In this document: piece by piece, positions 54,946 through 62,192 of the stretch
Numbering within the stretch: position 1 is the first letter of the stretch
Layout of the letters: the number at the start of each line of letters is the position of its first letter
Source of the DNA: Paractinoplanes ferrugineus
GTDB lineage: Bacteria > Actinomycetota > Actinomycetes > Mycobacteriales > Micromonosporaceae
NCBI RefSeq assembly: GCF_016862195.1
Contig: NZ_BOMM01000012.1
Location: forward strand, 285,236-349,235
Length of the DNA: 64,000 nt
Direction of reading: 5' to 3'
The notes under the pieces: model-generated
Seen by the model: only the letters and a program-made list of their open reading frames with translations
Database searches by the model: none
What the model was told of the DNA's origin: nothing
Program-made: the position numbers and the translations under genes

Positions 54946-55493
54946 ATGATGTGCGGCATGGCGATCCCAAGTCAGCCGAGTCAACCAGATATCGCTACAT
55001 TGGGTGCAAATGGTTCTAAAGCCCGCTTCGGCGTAGCCTACCTTCGCTCCATATGCAGTCAGGCTGGCGTGGGTTTTACGGAGACGTCCATCGATGAGGA
55101 TGTCCTCGCGATCGACGGCAAGGTGGAGTTCGGCGTGGCTGATGCACGCGTACAGGTGAAGTGCACTGGTCGTTTCCGGATCAATGGCGGCGGGACCGCA
55201 ACTTGGCCTGCAGACGACAGCTGGTGGAAGAAGTGGCATGCGTGCAAGGTGCCCGTCTACTTCGTGCTTCTCGTTCTGGATCCTGATGAACAAGAGCAAT
55301 GGCTAAACACCTGCCAGACGGAACGTTGCATCGCGCGGCCGGTTTCTGGGTTCGAGTTGACCAGATGCCGCAGGCCTCAGGAATTGTAGTGCCGAAACAT
55401 CAGCGCCTAACTGCGGACACGCTACGCGACTGGGCCGCCGACGTTGATGCTTGCTTCGGTTTAGAACCGCAAGGCGGCCTCAATGTCCGATGA
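54946..55493 (+). pseudogene. DUF4365 domain protein, frameshifted
   Basis: Reading from an ATG in 54946-54958 gives the DUF4365 core (KARFGVAYLRSICSQAGVGF, VADARVQVKCTGRFR, VPVYFVLLVLDPDEQEQWL) up to about 55307. The conserved continuation (HLPDGTLHRAAGFWVRVDQM and VVPKHQRLTADTLRDWAADV) is in another frame, ending at 55493. One A missing from the AAA at 55305-55307 would join them (QWLKHLPDGT). DUF4365 has a nuclease-like fold. The 3' end overlaps the next gene by 11 bases. Confidence 0.78.
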
Positions 55494-56631
55494 GCAGACG
55501 ATTCCCACAGCCAACCAACTCCGGTCTTATCTTCGTTTTAATGGCTGGGCTGAGCAAGCGCCTGGCCCTTCTGGTTCCATATGGACTCGAGAAAATTCCC
55601 GTATTGGCGTTCCTGTGGATTCCGACGAAGAATTGCTTTCGGGAGCGCTCAAGAGACTCGCTTTTGCTGAGCGCCGAGATCCTGCCGACGTCGCCTCCAA
55701 CGTCAAGTACCTCTTATTCGACATTACCCAACTTCGCGCCGACAGCGACTCACGCTATGCTGACACCATTCCGCTTGAAACCGGCGCAAAGATCGTTTCG
55801 TCCGCGCGAAAGATGTTCAGAGCATCAGCCACAACCGCAAGGTGGGAACGCGCCCATATAGGCTCCAACTACTCGCGGTATGGCGATGAAATTGTTCGTC
55901 GAGCTCTGATGGGACATACCAAGCGAGGATCATACATTATCCCGGTCTTGATGCCATTGCCAGAACCGGACGAGCCTGACAGGCATCAGCCATACCTGAG
56001 ACAGGACGAAAACGACCATGTCGAATTCCACCGGGCTCCTTCTGAACCCTTCGAACGCCGTGTTGTGCGAACGTTCGCCCAATCTATGCAGGCTCTTCGG
56101 GAGATAATTGTCAAACCTGCCCAAGAGCCGCGTTCAGCGCAGGTGCATGAACTTGTCTATCGCGGGGTGAGCCGAGAATTCTGCATGGCGCTTGCCGGTA
56201 TTCTCGGCCAGCGTTCCGTTGCCGATTTTGAGGCGGCAGTCGACTGGGCCCCGGCCGTCCCCTCCCCTACAACCATGCCACGTAGTGTTTCCATTGAGGC
56301 GGAGGCTGAAGACTTAGTCGCCAAGGTTGCAGAAAAACTCAGACAGCAGAAAGTCGATCCGAGCCAAGTATTTTCCGGAACCATTGTTCAGTTGCGCCAC
56401 GAAAGCCAGGATGATCCTTTCGGCGAAATCGCGGTATCTACAGTCCGCCAAGGGAAGTCGTCGGAGATACTCATTCGATTGCCAATAGAGCTTTACCGTG
56501 ACGCCTGGCGGTGGCACGACGAAGGGCGGGCCATCTTAGTTGAGGGGACTGTGAGGCGTGCACCAGGCAAGCCGCTCCGTGTCGATAATGCGTTGCGCTT
56601 CCACCCGGTGGATGCAATGTTCCTAACTTAA
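55483..56631 (+). CDS. Unknown 382-aa protein, partner of the DUF4365 gene
   Basis: No known family recognised. The N-terminal 60 residues (NQLRSYLRFNGWAEQAPGPS and WTRENSRIGVPVDSDEELL) look like a small alpha/beta domain seen in front of nuclease-like proteins. The central part is mixed. The last about 90 residues (VFSGTIVQLRHESQDDPFGE ... ILVEGTVRRAPGKPLRVDNA) look like a beta-rich OB-type domain. The ATG overlaps the end of the DUF4365 frame, so the two were translated together. Base composition is richer in A+T than the core genes. Confidence 0.75.
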   Translation: MSDEQTIPTANQLRSYLRFNGWAEQAPGPSGSIWTRENSRIGVPVDSDEELLSGALKRLAFAERRDPADVASNVKYLLFDITQLRADSDSRYADTIPLETGAKIVSSARKMFRASATTARWERAHIGSNYSRYGDEIVRRALMGHTKRGSYIIPVLMPLPEPDEPDRHQPYLRQDENDHVEFHRAPSEPFERRVVRTFAQSMQALREIIVKPAQEPRSAQVHELVYRGVSREFCMALAGILGQRSVADFEAAVDWAPAVPSPTTMPRSVSIEAEAEDLVAKVAEKLRQQKVDPSQVFSGTIVQLRHESQDDPFGEIAVSTVRQGKSSEILIRLPIELYRDAWRWHDEGRAILVEGTVRRAPGKPLRVDNALRFHPVDAMFLT

Positions 56632-56823
56632 AAATAGTCGGCGAATTGCCAGCAAGTGCATCTCCAGCTAGTCCGTCGTTCTGCCCTCGGGGCCCGTAGG
56701 ACTCACCCGAACGATGCAGGACGCGCCTTTAGGCCACAAAAATCCTCACAGTTCATCAACGAGCGAAAAGTTACTCGGAAATTTTCTAATAGATTTGTCA
56801 CGGGACGTGCGCAGTGTGGCGGA

Positions 56824-57856
56824 ATGAGCAACATCACTCTCAGATTAGGGGCGAATGCGCTTCGTGAATTAATATATGTAGACACCGATAAGGTGCGATC
56901 GCTTCTTTCCCAGCGAGAGGGAGGCGTCACAGAGGATCAACGTGTCACGGAAAAGAGGCAAGGAGCATTTGCGGGTGGAATTCCCAAAGTAGCCAGTCGT
57001 GAGCAGATGTGGGGCACGGAGGAAAGCACGCAGCGCTCCCTCGCCGATGCCGTGTTCCCGCAACTCGAAGAGTCTCTAACGGCGGAGGGTTACCTCTCTG
57101 ACATCTCGCAGGAGGTCAGTGGGATCACTCCCGATTCCTTTGATGTATTTAAAGACCACTATCCGCCTGGATCTTTTGTCCGCATCACCGCGGCCGCCAG
57201 GCTTTTCGATGCGCGATATGCAGCAAACGCTTTTGCCGGATTCGCAACTGCGGCGGATGGCGTATCAGGGATTGATTCTGGCCCCCCAGACGGCAGGAAC
57301 TGGTTCGCAAAGGAATGGGCCCAGGGTAAAATCTCAAAAAGCCTCACAGGCGACGGCCCCAGACGGTTCTCTTGAATCGTTAATTCCTGATTTTGATCAC
57401 ACCAAAATTGCTGGCCTTCCCGCGAGTCAGCTACGGGCCTTTGTTAAGATTGCACGCGGTGTGTTCCATCCAGGCTTTCACCTTGCGATGGCTCCCGCGG
57501 GGGAGGGTGGCGTGAGTATCACTGCGCGACTGCAAGAGGATCGCAGATTCCTTGATAGTGAACCGGAAATTCTTTTCTCGCGATACGGCGTCGGCGAGCA
57601 GAAGTGGACGATCGTCGGAACAATTGGCGCCTACTCACCTGGCGCTGACTACGCCCACCAAACGGTTGATATCACGCGTAGCACGGGAGCCGTTGATAGG
57701 GGAAGAGTTGCTCAGTTACTCAACGAATTCATAACGCTCTTGGGCACGCTTGGATTCGCTGACCAGCCGCAGCATCCCGGATTTTCGGTAGTTCCCTTCG
57801 CGGTATATCGGCCTATCTTGCCGACCGGTGGCATGCAGATCGACGTACGTGACTAA
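56824..57856 (+). pseudogene. DUF6414-like protein, frameshifted
   Basis: The first frame (56824-57375) starts MSNITLRLGANALRELIYVD and continues TDKVRSLLSQREGGVTED, which resembles the start of DUF6414 proteins. A second frame continues to 57856 with LESLIPDFDHTKIAGLPASQ and KWTIVGTIGAYSPG. The two join if the AAAAA at 57336-57340 is read as four A (KISKASQATAPDG). Together they would encode about 343 residues. Family assignment is from memory of the N-terminal pattern. Confidence 0.6.
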
Positions 57857-58742
57857 TGCTAAGCGATTTTTTATTGCACCGCCGCCTGCCGGGGCCGCTC
57901 CTACTGATCCGAAATTGGACCGCCAACTAAACGCGTGGGCCTGCGCGACTGCTGTCCAGGCATGAAGTCGCTCCGCCGCGACTTGCGCTAGATCGGCGAT
58001 TCGGGCTACGAGCCTCGGCGAACTGCGGACCCGAATGGCGAGCACCGCGACATCGTAAGTGTGTTCGCCGGCCATGCCGCGTGGGTCGATGTACATCCAG
58101 TGGTGTGGGCCGTTGGCGATGATGTTGCCGCTGGAGGCGTCTCCGTGGCAGAGGCCGGGAAGGTGATCGCTAGCTAGGTCGGTCAGGAGACCGAGTGCGG
58201 CTTTGCGCTCACCGACTGGCGCGACGGTGGTGCCGGGGCGTAGTTCGGTGAGGTTGTCGTCTTCAAGGCGGCCTCGGAGCCAGTCCAGCACTGAGGGCAT
58301 GCCCGGGAGCGGGGCCGGCTGGCCCCGCATCATCGCCAGCGGTGCGAAGAGCGCACGCGGGTTGACGGTCGCCGGGTCGGTCTGGCTGAGCGGGGTTCCC
58401 GGCAGGACCCGGTCGGCGACGGTCCAGGTTCCGTGTTCGGCGACGACAGTTTCGTGAACTCGGGGAGCGGCGCCCAGGTCGGCGAGTGCGACGGCAACGG
58501 CTGCCTGGTCGCGGCCGCGTGGGTCTGGACTGCTGCGGAGTACGAGTGGGCCGTCCGGGGTGTCGACCGCGGCGAAGAATCCGTAGCGGGCCTTCAGGAT
58601 GCCGCGCGGGGTGGGCCCGGTATCGCTCGCAGAGAGTTCGGAACTCTTCTTGGACCTTGGCCGCCCATACGTCCGCCACGTCTGGCCAGCGGCGCTGAAC
58701 GTTGGCCAGCACGTCGGCCGGCAGGGTGTGCGGATCGGTCAT
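57716..58742 (-). pseudogene. Aminoglycoside phosphotransferase-family protein, frameshifted and C-terminally truncated
   Basis: From ATG 58742 the frame reads TDPHTLPADVLANVQRRWPD to about 58620. It then needs a one-base shift (TACCGGG near 58616-58621) to enter GILKARYGFFAAVDTPDGPL, then LCHGDASSGNIIANG and YIDPRGMAGEHTYDVAVLAI, the APH-fold catalytic and metal loops. Homology stops near 57929 and the frame reads on into the antisense of the next gene, so the C-terminus is lost too. It cannot be a functional kinase as it stands. Confidence 0.8.
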
Positions 58743-58862
58743 CGGTGCGACTTCACGGAGACACGGTGCAGCGCATCAGCGATGTCCTCCATCGACCCGA
58801 TCACTATGTCGACTCCGGCTGCGGTGAGCCGCTCGTGCTTGCCGGGTTTGTTGGCGTACGTG
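58739..58862 (-). pseudogene. C-terminal fragment of a HAD-family hydrolase
   Basis: The last about 40 codons of a HAD hydrolase: YANKPGKHERLTAAGVDIVI then SMEDIADALHRV, the usual C-terminal end after the lost GDSxxD motif. Its TGA overlaps the APH start (ATGA), so it was cotranscribed with it. The fragment begins abruptly at about 58862, where integrase sequence starts on the other strand. Confidence 0.75.
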
Positions 58863-59263
58863 GTCTCAAGCACCGGGCTCGCCAGGACACTCGCGTGGTT
58901 GCGATTCCGCCCCAGCAGGTCGCCCTGCTGCATCACCACATCACGGAGTACGGCACGGCTCCCGATGGCCGGCTCTTCCGCGGCCTGCACGGTGGTCCCC
59001 TCTCCGAGTCGGTCTACGCCCGGTGGTGGAAGCTGGCCCGGAAAGTGGCGTTCACTTCGCACCAGGTCGCCTCGCCTCTGGCGAAGCGTCCATACGACCT
59101 TCGTCACGCCGCAGCCTCGCTCTGGCTGAACGCAGGCGTCCCGGCAACCGAGGTCGCCCGGCGACTCGGGCACCGCGTCGCGGTGTTGCTCCGGGTCTAC
59201 GCCAACTGCATCGACGGCGGCGAGGATGGCGTCAACGATCGCATCCATAACGCACTCAGGTAG
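58862..59263 (+). pseudogene. Tyrosine integrase, C-terminal fragment
   Basis: About 133 residues of the catalytic domain of an actinobacterial phage-type integrase: GLKHRARQDTRVVAIPPQQV, EYGTAPDGRLFRGLHGGPLS, then RRPYDLRHAAAS-like KRPYDLRHAAASLWLNAG, ARRLGHRVAVLLRVYANC with the RH, GH and Tyr nucleophile positions. The N-terminal core-binding domain and box I are missing and no start is evident. It is the only integrase sequence in the island. Confidence 0.85.
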
Positions 59264-59309
59264 CGTGCAGTTCCGGTAACTTCTGGACCTTGTCGGTCGC
59301 GATCTTCCA

Positions 59310-60083
59310 TTGATCGGGACGACTCCTCGTTCGAGCCTCAACTCGCCAAGTCCTGGACGGTACAAATTGGCCCGTAACCAACAGAGCGAAACCCGATGTT
59401 CTCGCGTCCCCCTTAGTGACCACACGAAGCGTCGCCTATGGTCCGAATCGGGAGGCTACTGCGCCAATCCGGCCTGCGAGATCGCCCTCTTCGACACCGA
59501 CAATAGTGTCGATTTTGCGGAAATGGCGCATATTATCGCAGCATCTGAAGGCGGGCCACGCGACGACGAAGGTGCGACCCTGACTGCGGATGAGCGAGCG
59601 AACTCAGATAATGTGGTTGTACTCTGCGCAAATTGCCACACTAAAGTAGACAAGGTTCCAGGGAGCTACCCCGCCACGCTACTTCACTCTTGGAAAAGTA
59701 GACATCAAGATGAACTACGCCGCGCTTTTGGAACTTCCGAATTCGCTGACAGGAAATCCGCGCGTGCATTCATCGAGCCCTTGCTGGAAGAAAACCGTGC
59801 GATATTCCTAAGATACGGCCCTGCGGACGGTGTTTTCTCTGAGGCTCGCGCTAGTCAGTGGATCCGACACGCCAAGGGGACGATCATACCCAACAACGCC
59901 AGGATAAAGCGCGCGCTACAAAGAAACAACGCACTACTCGGCCCGAGCGAGCGTCGTGTCGCCGAGGAATTCTCAATTCACGCCCTGGAATTCGAGGAGC
60001 GCCACTTGTTCGATGATTGGACCGCCGGCTCTAGCCGTTTTCCGACCGGAATGGATGACGTCCTCCGAGGAGACGTGCGGTGA
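59310..60083 (+). CDS. HNH endonuclease, first gene of a three-gene operon
   Basis: A protein of up to 257 aa. The HNH domain lies near residues 35-140: SGGYCANPACEIALFD (zinc-type CxxxxC), AEMAHIIAASEGGPRDD (the His-Ile-Ile-Ala of HNH) and NSDNVVVLCANCHTKVDK (Asn and CxxCH). The C-terminal about 115 residues are helical and unrecognised. The only in-frame starts are TTG 59310 or TTG 59367. Its stop overlaps the next gene's GTG (60080), indicating coupling. A+T-rich compared with core genes. Confidence 0.85.
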   Translation: MIGTTPRSSLNSPSPGRYKLARNQQSETRCSRVPLSDHTKRRLWSESGGYCANPACEIALFDTDNSVDFAEMAHIIAASEGGPRDDEGATLTADERANSDNVVVLCANCHTKVDKVPGSYPATLLHSWKSRHQDELRRAFGTSEFADRKSARAFIEPLLEENRAIFLRYGPADGVFSEARASQWIRHAKGTIIPNNARIKRALQRNNALLGPSERRVAEEFSIHALEFEERHLFDDWTAGSSRFPTGMDDVLRGDVR

Positions 60084-60739
60084 CTATGCGGGATTGGGCG
60101 GCCGGAAAGCTCCGAGAGGACGGGTATCCCACCGTCATGCCAGTGGGCGAGCACGGTTTACAGGTCGACCGCAAGACGCTACCGCCAGCCTTCGTCTACT
60201 GCGTGGAGAGAAAGGGTAATCTCTCTTTCACTGCCAGAGATTTGGATGACGCGATCCGCGAAATGCCAACGGCCCAGGCATTCCTTCTGATAAAGCGTTC
60301 CGCCGATGGCAGCGCCTACGAGATGGCAGAGGCTCGTGGCGTCCTCCTTACTCGCATGGGTGACTTGAAGGGAGCCCTCCTCCGGAGTCCGAGGATCTCC
60401 GAATACGTCAGCTCCGAACAGCAGTACGTTCGCAATAGGCTCAACTCAAGTTGGCACGTCGCAAATACACGGCGTTGCGGCGAGTTCACCTATGAGGTCA
60501 GCCGTAAGGGTGGCCTTAGACCGCTCGTCGCAATATTTTACGCTGACTACGAGCTAACCTCAGACAGCGTCTACTCACTCTTGGCAGCAGAGCCTCGTGT
60601 ATCAATTAATGCAATCGTAAACACCAATCCTAGTTGCCGCGGGTTCGCGTCCGAGGTCTACGAGGCCGGAAAAGTATCCAATACAAGGATCCTGCTCCTA
60701 CCAGATTTCCTAAAGAGCTTGGGTCAAGAATGGACATGA
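60080..60739 (+). CDS. Unknown 219-aa protein in HNH operon
   Basis: No family recognised. It begins at GTG 60080 (VTMRDWAAGKLREDGYPTVM), overlapping the HNH gene stop. The stretch PPAFVYCVERKGNLSFTARD then LDDAIREMPTAQAFLLIKR has alternating beta/alpha character. Overall mixed alpha/beta, soluble, no membrane segment or signal. The last codons overlap the nucleotidyltransferase gene by nine bases. Its place between a nuclease and a nucleotidyltransferase suggests an accessory or sensing role (inference). Confidence 0.75.
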   Translation: MTMRDWAAGKLREDGYPTVMPVGEHGLQVDRKTLPPAFVYCVERKGNLSFTARDLDDAIREMPTAQAFLLIKRSADGSAYEMAEARGVLLTRMGDLKGALLRSPRISEYVSSEQQYVRNRLNSSWHVANTRRCGEFTYEVSRKGGLRPLVAIFYADYELTSDSVYSLLAAEPRVSINAIVNTNPSCRGFASEVYEAGKVSNTRILLLPDFLKSLGQEWT

Positions 60740-61047
60740 TCGATCGCTGGCCACACCTTCGGGCACTCCACAGGCAGTTGAGTAAATATCCATCCGTCGA
60801 GGCTTGGATATTCGGCTCAGCCCTAGTATCGCCCATTCCGAAAGACATCGACGTATTACTCATGTACAGCAACCGGGACGACATCAAGGCACTTCGCGAA
60901 GCCGACTACTGGGGTGACTACGTTCCACCAATCCACATCATTGCTATGACCCACAGCGAGGAGATGCACTACCGCTTCAAGACCGTAACTAGGGCCGTGC
61001 GGTTGCTACCGGCAACGGGACTGCAAGCAGGCAGGACGGGAACATGA
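60731..61047 (+). CDS. Minimal nucleotidyltransferase-fold protein
   Basis: A 105-aa protein with the polymerase-beta nucleotidyltransferase signature: EAWIFGSALVSPIPKDIDVL, i.e. GS followed by the DxD pair at the usual spacing, and a later IHIIAMTHSEE strand in the position of the third acidic residue. Size and fold resemble MNT antitoxins and other small NTases. The last codons (AGRTGT) are encoded by the island's right inner repeat, so the C-terminus may have been altered by integration. ATG 60731 overlaps the upstream gene. Confidence 0.83.
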
Positions 61048-61055
61048 CGGGGACA
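61036..61055 (+). repeat. Right inner repeat of the island
   Basis: ACGGGAACATGACGGGGACA matches 53158-53177 at 18 of 20 positions in the same orientation. It lies 79 bases before attR and overlaps the end of the nucleotidyltransferase gene. Confidence 0.75.
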
Positions 61056-61133
61056 TACCCGCGACGGCTACCCATCGCCGACTAGATGCGCAGGTCGGGT
61101 CGTTGTTGATCTTGGTTTCAGGTGTTCACTGCG

Positions 61134-61178
61134 AATCCGTCGCGAAAGCTACAGAGGTTCGAATCCTCTACCCGCCAC
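61134..61178 (+). repeat. attR: 45-bp duplicate of the tRNA-Tyr 3' end
   Basis: An exact copy of 53013-53057. It lacks the 5' part of the tRNA, so it is not a tRNA gene. It marks the right boundary of the island and, presumably, the original chromosomal tRNA 3' end. Confidence 0.95.
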
Positions 61179-61186
61179 CAGGTGCG

Positions 61187-61232
61187 AAAAGAGGCCCTTG
61201 ACCAGTGCGAATGCTGGTCGAGGGCCTCTTTT
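61187..61232 (+). terminator. Bidirectional hairpin terminator after attR
   Basis: A long stem: AAAAGAGGCCCT at 61187-61198 pairs with AGGGCCTCTTTT at 61221-61232, and GACCAG with CTGGTC inside. The A/T ends give a T run on both strands. It was probably the original terminator of tRNA-Tyr before island insertion. Confidence 0.85.
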
Positions 61233-61593
61233 GCGAGTCTCACTTGATCTCGCTCAGAACCGTGTGATCTCACTCGTTACGGCGAATACGCGGCAAAGTT
61301 TGGTCAAGATCTTTTCGGCTCGGTCCGGCGGACGGTTTATCTCCGGCAGCTGACTGCCCTGGGTGGTTGCGGGCGTAGGCGCTGAGGCCCGGGGTCACCG
61401 AAGTGCGGATCGCCCGGTGGAATCCCACGACGCTGCTGCAGGGCTCCACCGGGATGGGTCCGCGGGTGGCGGCGGGGCGTGTTGATTATCGACGTCGCGG
61501 TCGGGCTGTTCGGGGGACGGCGGGTGGCGGCCAGCTCGGTACGGTGGTGCGGGTCTGGTCCACAGTGGGACGAACTGTTCGGGGAGGCGCTGG
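61233..61593. other. Intergenic region right of the island
   Basis: About 360 bases with no supported gene, repeat or clear promoter. It precedes the STAND-associated small protein gene, so that operon's promoter should lie here, but I cannot point to it with confidence. Confidence 0.5.
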
Positions 61594-62076
61594 ATGCCGG
61601 TGGTGGAGGCTTCGGTGGTCGCTGGGATGGTGATCGCGTGGGCGGTACGCAAGGCGCGCCGGGCTGCGGGCCGGGTGGACGAGACGGTCGACGCGGCGAT
61701 CGACGTGGGCGCGGACCGGTTGCATGACGTTGTGCTGGCCAGGCTGGGAGAGCCGGTGCGCGAGGATCTCGCGCAGGAGGCAGCGGGTGAGTCGGGGCAG
61801 GTCAGCGAGTTGACGCGCCAGCAGGTCGAGTTGGCGGTGGCGGCAGCGGCGCGCCGAGACGAGGCGTTCGCCGCGACGGTTACTGATCTGCTGGCGCAGT
61901 TGCGGGCGGCGGGCACTCAGGTGCTGGCCGCGCCGGGGTCGACGGTGTTCACCGGCGAGGTGACCGCGACCGCGTACGACGATGCGACGGCGATCGGGCA
62001 GGCCGGCACCGTCAATATCGGCGACCGGCGCCGGGAGGATCCGGACCCTCACCGGCCGGGTCGGCCCGGCCACTGA
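61594..62076 (+). CDS. Small STAND-associated protein with C-terminal amyloid-like motif
   Basis: A 160-aa protein. The N-terminus may be a membrane helix (VVEASVVAGMVIAWAV), followed by a helical region. The end reads TGEVTATAYDDATAIGQAGT then VNIGD, which resembles the short Ala/Val/Gln-Ala-Gly-rich C-terminal motifs found in actinobacterial proteins next to STAND NTPases and proposed to act as RHIM-like or amyloid signalling motifs. ATG 61594 has GGAGG seven bases upstream. The NTPase frame begins within the next 35-120 bases. Confidence 0.68.
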   Translation: MPVVEASVVAGMVIAWAVRKARRAAGRVDETVDAAIDVGADRLHDVVLARLGEPVREDLAQEAAGESGQVSELTRQQVELAVAAAARRDEAFAATVTDLLAQLRAAGTQVLAAPGSTVFTGEVTATAYDDATAIGQAGTVNIGDRRREDPDPHRPGRPGH

Positions 62077-62192
62077 CCGGACCCGGCGACGACGGCGCTC
62101 CTGATGGGGTGCCGGGGTGGCAGGCCCCCTCGGGGCCGGGCGGTCTCGGGCACGGTGTGCAGGGCGGCGTCGGGATCGGTGCGGCTCGGACG

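Noticed and set aside
55305..55307. Programmed ribosomal frameshift joining the two DUF4365 frames
   Set aside because: There is no canonical slippery heptamer and no obvious downstream structure; a simple one-base indel explains the data better.
58433..58861. N-terminal part of the integrase in the + strand frame starting at 58433
   Set aside because: That stretch is antisense to the APH and HAD relics and has no integrase motifs. Integrase similarity starts only at about 58862.
61138..61178. A second tRNA-Tyr gene at the right end of the island
   Set aside because: Only the 3' part is present; the acceptor 5' strand, D arm and anticodon are missing. It is the attR copy.
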